Numbered from the stretch's first letter, positions 1-6,912 are shown. The stretch is 8,324 bases of DNA from JBQTII01 sp052387905 (GCA_052387905.1 JBQTIR010000038.1:1-8324); one strand, 5' to 3'. A program made the numbers and translations. The notes: generated by a model not told the origin, from the letters alone.

Positions 1-261
1 GACTTCGCGATCAACGCTGCCTGGTTGACCGTGGTGATGCTCGCGGTCGACTTGCTCGCCCAGGCCCAGATGCTGGTCCTGGACGGGCACCTGGCCAAGG
101 CCGAACCCAAGACGCTGCGCTACCGGCTGCTGCATGTCGCCGCCCGCCTGGTCCGCGGCGGCAGGCGCACACGGCTCCGCATCCAAGCGTCCTGGCCCTG
201 GGCCCGCGAACTCGCCGACGCCTTCACCCGCCTCACCGCCCTGCCCACACCGACCGGTTGA
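1..261 (+). CDS. IS1380-family transposase, C-terminal fragment (5' end outside window)
   Basis: The reading frame is open from base 1 and stops with TGA at 259-261, giving the last 86 residues of a protein that starts upstream of the window. The sequence NAAWLTVVMLAVDLLA, followed by LAKAEPKTLRYRLLHVAARLV and a WPWA..LADAF tail, is the C-terminal signature of IS1380-group DDE transposases of actinobacteria; these residues follow the last catalytic Glu of the RNase-H-like fold, so no catalytic residue is visible here. The family usually has about 450 residues, so only the end is seen. The TTG at 25 is an internal codon and not a start. The family call rests on remembered sequence resemblance; whether the rest of the gene is intact cannot be seen. 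Confidence 0.82.
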   Translation, partial: DFAINAAWLTVVMLAVDLLAQAQMLVLDGHLAKAEPKTLRYRLLHVAARLVRGGRRTRLRIQASWPWARELADAFTRLTALPTPTG

Positions 262-334
262 ACCCACTACCTGACCCTGCGTCACCCGCGGAGCACCCGG
301 CAGAACAGCAGACCGGTCACCAAAGCACGCCCGA

Positions 335-350
335 CGCTTCCGCGGAAGCG
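335..350. terminator. Perfect 16-bp palindrome after the transposase, terminator-like
   Basis: CGCTTCCG followed directly by its reverse complement CGGAAGCG. As RNA it folds as a 6-bp stem with a CGCG loop, 73 bp after the transposase stop. There is no U-tract, which is common for hairpin terminators in high-GC actinobacteria. It could instead be a transposase-binding site in the IS end. Confidence 0.35.
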
Positions 351-390
351 CCCGCGACCAAATGCGGCTCACCGAGCCCTCTCGGCACCG

Positions 391-417
391 GATTCAGAAT
401 CTTTGTGAATCACCAGG
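391..417. repeat. Probable terminal repeat region of the IS (right end)
   Basis: Contains GATTCA (391-396) and TGAATC (406-411) as inverted arms with a 9-bp spacer, followed by CACCAGG at the presumed tip. The matching left inverted repeat is not in the window, so the exact repeat length is unknown. Confidence 0.4.
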
Positions 418-1119
418 GTTAGCTGCCTTCGCCAGGTTGTCGATGCGCCGGCACGCGGCGGCGACCCGCTCGACGGGGAGTTGGTACCCGGCCAGGTCCG
501 CGGTCCCATCACCGTTGCGGGTCCCGGCCACGCGCCGCTCCCGCAACGCGTTCTCATACCGGCGTTGGGCCCAGTCCGGATCGAGGGCGATCGCGAGGCG
601 TTTGATCTGCTCGCGCAACTGCCCCGTCGTCAACATCGGGGAGGAGGTGAGCGCGCAGCGGGGGAGCAGGGCGTTGCAGATCCCGTGCGCGTGCTCCTCG
701 GTCAGGTCAGCGGTCCACTCCGCGAGCAGCCGCGCGCGGGGCTCATCGAGCTCCCCCGCGGCCATCGCCGCGTGCAGCTCCGGCAGGCGCACACACACCG
801 ACTCCGCGAAGGCGAGCAGGGACTCCGCGGCGGTGCGGGTCAGGCCCAGGGCGGCGCGGACCTCGTCCGCGGACCACTCATCCGGACACGGCATCCTCCC
901 GACGTGATCGGCGGACCCGGCCTCACGCACCCCGGCCTCCCACACCGCCGCCAGGACCACAGCGCGTGGGCGGGCCTGCGCCCGGTACTCGGCCTTGAGC
1001 ACCGTGACGATGTCGAACCCGGTCAGGTCCGCCAGCGCCACCCCCGCGAGGCCGGCAGGCACGAACCCCCCGAGCGGGAAACCCGCCGAGATGCCCGGAT
1101 AGGTCTGCGTTGCCTGCAT
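394..1119 (-). pseudogene. DUF222 (13E12 repeat family) protein, 3' end replaced by IS; HNH domain missing
   Basis: From the ATG at 1119 the frame encodes 241 residues. The middle reads like the actinobacterial DUF222 domain: PAGLAGVALADLTGFDIVTVL near the N-terminus, DEWSADEVRAALGLTRTAAE, then LHAAMAAGELDEPRARLLAEW, and the arginine-rich WAQRRYENALRERRVAG. Full members are about 400 to 500 residues and end in an HNH endonuclease motif. Here the protein reaches only NLAKAAN, where relatives continue with a GDPRT..QLRAD-like stretch, and the last residues (about PGDSQRF) come from the IS end. No HNH motif is left. I chose the start at 1119 because it lies 7 nt after the -10 of the nearest of three promoters, with no Shine-Dalgarno, as expected of a leaderless mRNA; in-frame ATGs at 1212 (272 aa) and 1305 (303 aa) are placed the same way behind the other two promoters. 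The function of the family is uncertain; in M. tuberculosis its members are DNA-damage inducible, as far as I recall. Confidence 0.8.
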
Positions 1120-1126
1120 ACCGCTC

Positions 1127-1149
1127 ACGCTAGAGGGGGCCACCGACAG
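1127..1149 (-). promoter_or_regulatory. PafBC-type DNA-damage promoter, copy 1 (proximal)
   Basis: On the minus strand TGTCGGTG (1148-1141), 8 bp, then TAGCGT (1132-1127). This fits the known actinobacterial RecA-independent damage promoter TTGTCRGTG-N8-TANNNT except that the first T is C. The ATG at 1119 begins 7 nt after the -10, where transcription should start, so the mRNA is probably leaderless. Confidence 0.8.
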
Positions 1150-1219
1150 TTCCCGTTTCGACAGGGACCCGTCGGGGACGCCATGGATCACGGTCAGCTG
1201 CGTTGCATGCATGTCGCTC

Positions 1220-1242
1220 ACGCTAGAGGGGACCACCGACAG
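1220..1242 (-). promoter_or_regulatory. PafBC-type DNA-damage promoter, copy 2
   Basis: On the minus strand TGTCGGTG, spacer GTCCCCTC, then TAGCGT (1225-1220); spacer again 8 bp. An in-frame ATG at 1212 follows after GAGCGAC, again 7 nt from the -10. It is 93 bp from copy 1. Confidence 0.78.
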
Positions 1243-1312
1243 TTCCCGTTTCGGCAGCGACCCGTCGACGGCGCCGTCGGTCACGCGGAGCTGAGTTGCC
1301 TGCATATCGTTC

Positions 1313-1335
1313 ACGCTATAGGGGCGCACCGACAG
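1313..1335 (-). promoter_or_regulatory. PafBC-type DNA-damage promoter, copy 3 (distal)
   Basis: On the minus strand TGTCGGTG, spacer CGCCCCTA, then TAGCGT (1318-1313), followed after GAACGAT by an in-frame ATG at 1305. The core is kept although the flanks of this unit have diverged most, which suggests the core is under selection or that this is the ancestral copy. Confidence 0.75.
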
Positions 1336-1383
1336 TTTCGCCGACAGAACGGCCCCGTGAGGCTCCTGCAGATCACGGTCCGA

Positions 1384-1655
1384 TCACATCAATCTGACGA
1401 AACATCAGAACCGCTGAAACCGCGACCACCGCAGCGAAACCCGAGACGACCTGACCCTGTCCCGTCGAGCCCAACCATCACTTGCACCACCCGCTACCTG
1501 TACCACCATCCCGATGGCAAGGCGACCCGGACCGCAGGCCCCGCTAGGGGCCGAGGACCGGAAGCGCCGCGGCAGCGATGTACTGACCCTGCTCCAACGG
1601 ACCGTCACATCCCACGTCGGGCCTCCTACTCCACCCGACCCTTTTCGGCAACGAC
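1384..1655. other. Intergenic region without a recognisable gene
   Basis: About 270 bp between the distal repeat unit and the stop of the acyl-CoA ligase. Open frames exist on both strands but show no familiar protein sequence and no ribosome-binding site. The only clear structure is the hairpin at 1537-1552. Both neighbouring genes run leftward, so transcription leaving the ligase operon would enter the DUF222 promoters unless it ends here. Confidence 0.6.
1537..1552 (-). terminator. GC-rich hairpin, possible terminator of the carboxylase operon
   Basis: GGCCCC-GCTA-GGGGCC: a perfect 6-bp G/C stem with a 4-base loop, about 104 bp past the stop of the ligase gene on the minus strand. No T-run follows on either side, so termination by it is only plausible. 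Confidence 0.4.
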
Positions 1656-3212
1656 CTAGGCGATACCGCGGTCGTGCCCGGCCCAGAACGGGGCGCGCAG
1701 ATCCTTCTTGAGCACCTTCATGGCGCCGGAGAGCGGAAGCGGGTCGGTGCGGAAGTCCACCGAGCGCGGCACCTTGTAGCCGCCGATCGAGGTGCGGGCG
1801 TGGGCGATAACGTCCTCGGCGGTCAGGGTCGAGCCCTCTTTGACCACACAGATCGCGTGCACGGCCTCGCCCCACTGCTCGCTGGGAACACCGATGACGG
1901 CGACCTGGATGACCTCGGGGTGCGAGGCGATCGCATTCTCCACCTCGACGGAGTAGATGTTCTCCCCGCCGGAGATGATCATGTCCTTGGCGCGGTCGAC
2001 CAGGAACAGGTACCCGCCCTCGTCGAGGTATCCGACATCGCCACTGGCGTACCAGCCGTCCTGGAACGCCTTCGCCGTCTCGTCGGGCAGGCCGAGGTAA
2101 CCCTGCATGTAGTTCCCGCCACGGGCGTAGACCTCGCCGGCCGCACCCGCGGGCAGGGTGGCACCGTCTTCACCGACGATCTTGAGCTCGATGCCGGGCA
2201 GCGCTCGCCCGCATGAGCCCAAACGGCTGCCTTCGCGGTGGTCGTCGTCGTAGAAGAAGGTGAGTACCGTGGCGGCTTCGGTCATGCCGTAGCCCTGGAT
2301 GATCCGCATGTCCGGGAACATCGCCAGGATCTTGTCCAGCAGCGCGCGGGGCATCGGGGAGGCGCCGTAGAGCAAGCGGTTGATCGACGCAATACGCTCC
2401 GGAGCGAACTCCGGGTGGTTGACGATCATGCCGATCATCGTCGGGACCAGCACCGTGGTCGTGCAGCGGTACTTCTCGCACGCGGCCATGAAGCCGGCCG
2501 GGTCGAACATCGGCTGGATGACGACCGGGACGCCGAACATCGCCGCTCCGACGATCCCGAGCATGGTGGCGCCGTGGAACATCGGCGTCGAGATGATGTA
2601 GGTGTCCCCGCGCTCCCACGGGATGCTCATCGCGATGTGGTACTGGTTGAGCACCTCGGCGCGCTGGTCCAGGACCACACCCTTGGGTTTGCCGGTGGTG
2701 CCGCCGGTGTACATCACGACGCAGACGTCGCTCTCCTCCGGCTCTGCCGGGTACGCCGGCTCGACACCGTCGAGCAGTTCTGCGTAGCTCATGTCCGCCG
2801 CACCCTCGCCGCCGGTCAGGATCACGTGTGTGATTCCGGCCGCCTCGCGGATCTTCTCGATCAGGGGCGCGAACGTCCCGTCCACGAAGACGACGGTCGA
2901 ACCGGCGTCGCGTAAGACGTAGACCAGTTCCTCGGGGGAGAAGCGCAGGTTAAGGGGGTTGACCACATAGGCGCCCAGCAGGCCGGCGTGCCAGAGCTCG
3001 AGGTACTCGCGGCTGTTCATTGACAGCACCGCAACCCGGTCGGCCGGGGACACCCCGAGCTTGGTGGCCACGGCCGCGCAGAGCCGGCCCACCCGCTCGG
3101 CGTGCTCGCCGTACGTCGCACTCTCGCCGGTCGCGGCGTTGATCACCGCAACGTTGTCGGCACTGCGTGCCCAGGTGGGCAGCAGCGTGCGGGAGAAGAC
3201 GAGTTCCTTCAT
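1656..3212 (-). CDS. FadD-type acyl-CoA synthetase (AMP-forming)
   Basis: 518 residues, normal for a medium/long-chain or branched acyl-CoA ligase of the ANL superfamily. It would activate a carboxylic acid with ATP through an acyl-adenylate to the CoA thioester in the cytoplasm. Motifs: P-loop YTGGTTGKPKGV at 168-179, GYGMTEA at 307-313, YASGDVGYLDEGGY and VDRAKDMIISGGENIYSVEVE in the hinge and small C-terminal domain, GGYKVPR after that, and the catalytic lysine probably K499 in SGAMKVLKKDLR. No signal peptide or membrane segment is seen. The ATG at 3212 has an AAGGGG ribosome site (3225-3220) 7 nt upstream, and only 11 nt separate it from the stop of the carboxylase alpha gene, so the two are one operon. 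The fatty-acid substrate is not readable from sequence; the carboxylase neighbours suggest a short or branched acid. One oddity is GAMK where most relatives have GxGK. Confidence 0.9.
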   Translation of the reverse strand: MKELVFSRTLLPTWARSADNVAVINAATGESATYGEHAERVGRLCAAVATKLGVSPADRVAVLSMNSREYLELWHAGLLGAYVVNPLNLRFSPEELVYVLRDAGSTVVFVDGTFAPLIEKIREAAGITHVILTGGEGAADMSYAELLDGVEPAYPAEPEESDVCVVMYTGGTTGKPKGVVLDQRAEVLNQYHIAMSIPWERGDTYIISTPMFHGATMLGIVGAAMFGVPVVIQPMFDPAGFMAACEKYRCTTTVLVPTMIGMIVNHPEFAPERIASINRLLYGASPMPRALLDKILAMFPDMRIIQGYGMTEAATVLTFFYDDDHREGSRLGSCGRALPGIELKIVGEDGATLPAGAAGEVYARGGNYMQGYLGLPDETAKAFQDGWYASGDVGYLDEGGYLFLVDRAKDMIISGGENIYSVEVENAIASHPEVIQVAVIGVPSEQWGEAVHAICVVKEGSTLTAEDVIAHARTSIGGYKVPRSVDFRTDPLPLSGAMKVLKKDLRAPFWAGHDRGIA

Positions 3213-3223
3213 GGCGGGGCCCC

Positions 3224-5203
3224 TTACGCGTTGGGTTCGGTCAACTCCACGAGAACGGCGCCGCGCTCCACCTGGGTTCCCGCAGCCACGTTGAGCGCAG
3301 AGACTACGCCGTCGGTCGGGGCGAGGATGGTGTGCTCCATCTTCATCGCCTCCATCACCAGCAGGGGCGTCCCGGCCTCCACGGTCTCTCCCTCGGCGAC
3401 CATGATCCGGATGATCGCGCCCGGCATCGGAGCGGTCAGCCCGCCCTGCGGACCGCTGGCCCCGGGAGCCGGTAACGGGTCGACGATCGAGAAACTTGAC
3501 CCGCCGTCACCGCTGTCCACCAGGACCCCACCGAGCCCATCGGGCCCGAGCAGGTGCACCTGGTAGCGGCGGCGGATCCCGCCGATCGTCGCGTCGACCA
3601 ACTCCGGCGATGCCGAGTGGATCTCGACCAGCAGCGGGTTGCCGTCGAGTTCGACGACGGGTGCGTGGCGCGCGAGGTCGAAGGCGACGGTGATCTCCTG
3701 GCCCTCACCCTTGAACTCGATGGTTTCCAGAGTGGCGCGGTTGTTGCGCCAGCCGATCGGCAGTCCCGGCTGGACGGTGCGGTCCGCGGCGCGGCGGGCA
3801 GCCAATGCGATGGCGGCGACCACGGCGTGACGCTGGTGAGCTACCGAGTCCGTCAACGGGGCGGTCAGGTCACCGACGCGTTGCAGGAAGTCGGTGGTGG
3901 TGTCCCCGGCCAGGTACTCCTCGCTGCGCAGGATGCGGACGAGCAGATCGCGGTTCGTGGTGACGCCGTGCAGGCGGGCCCGCGAGAGCGCGTCCGCGAG
4001 CCGGCCGGCCGCCTCGGATCGGGTGCGCCCGTGCGCGATGACCTTCGCGACCATCGAGTCGTAGTAGGGGGAGACCTCCGAGCCGCTGGTCACGCCGGTG
4101 TCCACCCGGATGCCGGGACCGCCGACCTCGAACAGGTCGAAGGTGCCCGAGACCGGCAGGTAGCCCGCGGCGGGGTCCTCGGCGCAGAGCCGGACCTCGA
4201 TAGCGTGCCCGGTGATCGTGGGGTTCATCGCCTCGGCCGGCAGCGGCTCTCCGTTGGCGACGGCGATCTGCAGCGCGACGAGGTCCAGGCCGGTGATGGC
4301 TTCGGTGACGGGGTGCTCGACCTGCAAGCGGGTGTTCATCTCCAGGAACGCGAAGTCCCCGTCGTTGCTTGCGATGAACTCCACCGTGCCGGCGCCGCGG
4401 TAGTCCACCGCGCGGGCAGCCTTGATCGCGGCGTCGATGAACTTCGCGCGCAGTTCGGGGGTGACGACGGGGGAGGGCGCTTCCTCGACGACCTTTTGGT
4501 GGCGGCGCTGGATCGAGCACTCGCGCTCGAACAGGGCGGCGACCTGGCCGTGGTCGTCGGCGACGACCTGGACCTCGATGTGACGCGAGGGGGAGATGTA
4601 GCGCTCGATGAACACGGTGCCGTTGCCGAACGCGGCCTTGGCCTCACGCTGCGCGCTCTCGACGCCGGCGAGCAGCTCGTCGGCGGAGTTGACGATGCGC
4701 ATGCCGCGCCCACCGCCACCAGCCGAAGCCTTGATGATGGCCGGCAGGCCGATGCTGGCCAGGGCGGCCTGCAGGTCCTGGGAATCGTCGTCGGTGACGG
4801 TGATGCCCTGCAGGGTCGGCACGCCGTTGGCGGCCATGATCTCTTTCGAGGTCACCTTGTCGCCCATGCTGCGGATGGCGGCCGGCGGCGGACCGATGAA
4901 GATCAGCCCGGCAGCGACGCAGGCTTCGGCGAAGTCCGCGTTCTCGGACAGGAAGCCGTAGCCCGGGTGGATCGCGTCCGCCCCGACCTTGAGCGCGGCC
5001 TCCAGGATCAGGGGTGCGACCAGGTAGGTGTCCGCGGCCGCGGTGCCCTCGAGGCGGACGGCCTCGTCGGCCTCGGCGACGAACAGGGCGCCCGCATCGG
5101 CGTCGGAGTAGACGACGGCGGTGCGGATGCCGAGCTCGCGGGCGGCCCGGATGACCCGGCGGGCGATCTCGCCACGGTTGGCGATGAGGATCTTGCGCAG
5201 CAC
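3224..5203 (-). CDS. Acyl-CoA carboxylase alpha subunit (biotin carboxylase + biotin carrier), AccA1/AccA2 type
   Basis: 659 residues, the usual size of actinobacterial AccA-type alpha chains. It carboxylates its own biotin with bicarbonate and ATP and passes the carboxyl group to the beta subunit. Domains in order: biotin carboxylase N-domain (MLRKILIANRGEIARR, then HPGYGFLSEN), ATP-grasp with GGGGRG at 162-167 and the EMNTRLQVEHPVTE active-site stretch around 288-301, C-domain ending near 450, a linking region with GWRNNRATLET, and a biotinyl domain with EAMKMEH, where K621 carries biotin, 38 residues from the end. The start is GTG at 5203, supported by AGGAG (5215-5211) 7 nt upstream, which overlaps the TAG stop of the beta gene; this suggests coupled translation. 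Partner: the beta subunit just upstream. Close families include methylcrotonyl-, geranyl- and propionyl/acetyl-CoA carboxylases; I cannot tell which. Confidence 0.93.
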   Translation of the reverse strand: MLRKILIANRGEIARRVIRAARELGIRTAVVYSDADAGALFVAEADEAVRLEGTAAADTYLVAPLILEAALKVGADAIHPGYGFLSENADFAEACVAAGLIFIGPPPAAIRSMGDKVTSKEIMAANGVPTLQGITVTDDDSQDLQAALASIGLPAIIKASAGGGGRGMRIVNSADELLAGVESAQREAKAAFGNGTVFIERYISPSRHIEVQVVADDHGQVAALFERECSIQRRHQKVVEEAPSPVVTPELRAKFIDAAIKAARAVDYRGAGTVEFIASNDGDFAFLEMNTRLQVEHPVTEAITGLDLVALQIAVANGEPLPAEAMNPTITGHAIEVRLCAEDPAAGYLPVSGTFDLFEVGGPGIRVDTGVTSGSEVSPYYDSMVAKVIAHGRTRSEAAGRLADALSRARLHGVTTNRDLLVRILRSEEYLAGDTTTDFLQRVGDLTAPLTDSVAHQRHAVVAAIALAARRAADRTVQPGLPIGWRNNRATLETIEFKGEGQEITVAFDLARHAPVVELDGNPLLVEIHSASPELVDATIGGIRRRYQVHLLGPDGLGGVLVDSGDGGSSFSIVDPLPAPGASGPQGGLTAPMPGAIIRIMVAEGETVEAGTPLLVMEAMKMEHTILAPTDGVVSALNVAAGTQVERGAVLVELTEPNA

Positions 5204-5213
5204 GGGTCGACTC

Positions 5214-6809
5214 CTACATCCGGAAGACGCCGTAGCCGCGGCGTCCTTCGATGGTGTTGTTGTGGATGGCGGACAACGAGATACCCAACACCGTGCGGGT
5301 GTCGGCCGGGTCGATGATGCCGTCGTCGTAGAGCTTGCCGCTCATGAAGAAGGAGTAGGACTCCTTCTCGATCTGCTCGGCGATGGCGGCGGTCTGCTTG
5401 CGGTCCTTCTCCTCGTCGAACTCCTTGCCGCTGGCGGCGGCGGCGTCCCGGGCGACGATCGACAGGACGCCCGCGAGCTGGGCGGGGCCCATCACCGCGG
5501 TGCGGGAGTTCGGCCAGGCGAAGAGGAAGCGCGGGTCGTACGCGCGCCCGCACATGCCGTAGTTGCCTGCGCCGTAGGAGGCGCCCATGATCACCGAGAT
5601 GTGCGGGACGCCGCTGTTCGCGACGGCGTTGATCATCTTGGCACCGTCCTTGATGATCCCGCCCTGCTCGAAGCTCTTGCCGACGATGTAGCCGGTGGTG
5701 TTGTGCAGGAAGATCAGCGGGGTGTCGACCTGGTTCGACTTCTGGATGAACTCGGTCGCCTTCTGCGCCTCTTCACTGAACAGCACCCCGCGCACATTGG
5801 CGAGCACACCGACGGGGTAGCCGTGGATGCTGCCCCAGCCGGTCATCAGGGAGGTCCCGATCTCGGGCTTGTACTCCTCGAAGACCGAGCCGTCGAGCAG
5901 GCGGGCGGCAACCTCGTACGGGCTGAACGGCACCCGCAGGTCGGCCGAGGCGATGCCGAGCAGGTCGGCCGGGTCGTACAGGGGTTCTGCGTAGGCGCGG
6001 GGGGCGGGTCCGAGCTTGGTCCAGTTCCAGCTCTTGACGATCTGGCGGCCGAGGCGGATCGCGTCCTTCTCGTCGGTGGCCAAATAGTCCGACAGGCCCG
6101 AGACCGTGGAATGCATCCGCGCCCCACCGAGCTCCTCGTCGGTGGAGACCTCGCCGGTGGCCATCTTGACCAGTGGGGGACCACCGAGGAACACCTTGGA
6201 CTGCTTGTCGATCATGACGTTGTAATCGCACATGCCGGGCACGTAGGCGCCGCCGGCCGTGGAATTGCCGAAGACCAGCGCGACGGTGGGAATGCCTGCC
6301 GCCGAGAGCTGGGTGAGGTCGCGGAAGAGCTGGCCGGCCGGCACGAACAGGTCGGCCTGGCTCGGCAGGTGGGCGCCGCCGGACTCCACGAGGTTCATCA
6401 CCGGGAGGCGGTTCAGGCGCGAGATGTGCAGCGCGCGCAGCATCTTCTTCCACGTGATGGGGTTGGAGGTGCCGCCCTTCACGGTGCCGTCGTTGGCGAT
6501 GAACATGCACTCGACGCCGTGGATGACCCCGATGCCGGTGACGACACTGGCGCCGACGGTGAAGTCGGTGCCCCACGCCGCGAGTGGAGAGAGCTCCAGG
6601 AAGGCCGAACCCGGGTCGACGAGCAGGTCGATGCGCTCCCGCACCGTAAGGCGCCCGCGCTCGCGGTGGCGAGCCATGTAAGCGGCTCCGCCGCCGGCCC
6701 GGGTCAGGGCCAGCTGGTCGTCTAGCAGCTTGAGCATTCCGAGGTTGTGCGCTCGGTTGGTTCCGAACTCGTCGGAGTTGAGGTCGATACTCGACCGGAG
6801 CGTAGGCAA
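5214..6809 (-). CDS. Acyl-CoA carboxylase beta subunit (carboxyltransferase), AccD1/AccD2 type
   Basis: 531 residues from a TTG start. It transfers the carboxyl group from biotin to an acyl-CoA in the cytoplasm. It has the two crotonase-like carboxyltransferase domains: N-domain with RHRERGRLTVRERIDLL, VESGGAH and GNSTAGGAYVPGMCDY; C-domain with TTGYIVGKSFEQGGIIKDGAKM, GAGNYGMCGRAYDP at about 413-426 and a LYDDGIIDPADTRTVLG end. The GNYGMCGRAY motif puts it with the methylcrotonyl/geranyl-CoA carboxylase beta subunits rather than the propionyl-CoA AccD5 type. The start at 6809 is chosen because GGAGG lies 6 nt before it and because relatives begin with an LRS..D-like sequence; GTG at 6827 would add six residues and has no good ribosome site. 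It is the first gene of the operon, with the probable promoter and operator immediately upstream and the TetR gene divergent. Confidence 0.92.
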   Translation of the reverse strand: MPTLRSSIDLNSDEFGTNRAHNLGMLKLLDDQLALTRAGGGAAYMARHRERGRLTVRERIDLLVDPGSAFLELSPLAAWGTDFTVGASVVTGIGVIHGVECMFIANDGTVKGGTSNPITWKKMLRALHISRLNRLPVMNLVESGGAHLPSQADLFVPAGQLFRDLTQLSAAGIPTVALVFGNSTAGGAYVPGMCDYNVMIDKQSKVFLGGPPLVKMATGEVSTDEELGGARMHSTVSGLSDYLATDEKDAIRLGRQIVKSWNWTKLGPAPRAYAEPLYDPADLLGIASADLRVPFSPYEVAARLLDGSVFEEYKPEIGTSLMTGWGSIHGYPVGVLANVRGVLFSEEAQKATEFIQKSNQVDTPLIFLHNTTGYIVGKSFEQGGIIKDGAKMINAVANSGVPHISVIMGASYGAGNYGMCGRAYDPRFLFAWPNSRTAVMGPAQLAGVLSIVARDAAAASGKEFDEEKDRKQTAAIAEQIEKESYSFFMSGKLYDDGIIDPADTRTVLGISLSAIHNNTIEGRRGYGVFRM

Positions 6810-6815
6810 CGCGAG

Positions 6816-6820
6816 CCTCC
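6816..6820 (-). promoter_or_regulatory. Ribosome binding site deciding the TTG start of the beta subunit
   Basis: GGAGG on the minus strand, then CTCGCG and TTG at 6809-6807. The spacing of 6 nt is near ideal, whereas the GTG at 6827 lies upstream of this site. Confidence 0.65.
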
Positions 6821-6841
6821 AGTACACAGGGTGAGCTCGAG

Positions 6842-6871
6842 TTTATAGGTGTTAACACCAGCGCTCGACAA
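6842..6871 (-). promoter_or_regulatory. Probable promoter of the accD-accA-fadD operon
   Basis: Minus strand: -35 TTGTCG (6871-6866), 18-bp spacer, -10 TATAAA (6847-6842). The -10 is a rare AT-rich stretch in this DNA. Transcription should begin near 6835, giving a leader of about 26 nt with the GGAGG ribosome site. Confidence 0.6.
6848..6859. promoter_or_regulatory. Palindromic operator GGTGTTAACACC, probably for the TetR regulator
   Basis: A perfect 12-bp palindrome directly beside the -10 and inside the -35/-10 spacer of the operon promoter, in the intergenic region shared with a divergent TetR gene. Such a position fits a repressor that blocks RNA polymerase. That this regulator binds it is inference from position. 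Confidence 0.6.
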
Positions 6872-6912
6872 CGCCCTCGGCGACCGGATCTGGATCATCG
6901 TCGCTGTCGGGT

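Larger units (their letters stand above)
1..417 (+). mobile_element. Right end of an IS1380-family insertion sequence
   Basis: The element contains the transposase tail and about 155 bp of non-coding end. I place its boundary near 417 because the DUF222 reading frame coming from the right loses its family-like sequence exactly there, and because the minus strand reads outward as CCTGGTGATTCAC; IS1380-type ends usually begin with CC or CCT. The boundary may be off by a few bases. The bases just outside (GTTA, 418-421, or TTAGC) would be the target duplication, but the other copy lies outside the window. Confidence 0.6.
1105..1383 (-). repeat. Three tandem 93-bp repeats carrying promoter and start codon
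   Basis: Units at 1105-1197, 1198-1290 and 1291-1383, each starting on the plus strand with CTGmGTTGCmTGCAT. The first two units differ at about 15 of 93 positions by hand count; the third, farthest from the gene, is clearly more diverged outside the promoter core but still ends with GATCACGGTC like the first. Since 93 is 31 codons, the DUF222 frame stays open through all three and would encode a repeated 31-residue N-terminal segment if translated from the distal ATG. Confidence 0.9.

Noticed and set aside
1105..1383. The three repeats as a short CRISPR array.
   Set aside because: Homology runs through the whole 93-bp unit, with no unique spacers and no cas genes; the units are tandem duplications of a promoter region.
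271..1592. The 8-mer TGACCCTG seen near 272, 1450 and 1583.
   Set aside because: It is short, its flanks are unrelated and its spacing is irregular, so chance is the likely cause.
481..1659. Plus-strand 392-codon frame opposite the DUF222 gene and the repeats.
   Set aside because: It is antisense to the DUF222 domain, shows no known domain and no ribosome site.
3554..6725. Very long plus-strand open frames opposite the carboxylase genes (3554-5317 and 5121-6725).
   Set aside because: They lie fully antisense to genes with clear family motifs, consist of Arg/Gly/Val/Asp-rich sequence without any recognisable domain, and are expected in high-GC DNA with G/C-ending codons on the other strand.
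5773..6858. Minus-strand 361-codon frame overlapping the beta subunit in another frame.
   Set aside because: Its Arg/Pro/His-rich product is a frame-shifted reading of the carboxyltransferase gene and has no motif of its own.
6905..6912. TGTCGGGT before tetR, resembling the damage-promoter element.
   Set aside because: There is no TANNNT 8 bp downstream and the element itself departs from TGTCRGTG, so it is not a fourth PafBC promoter.
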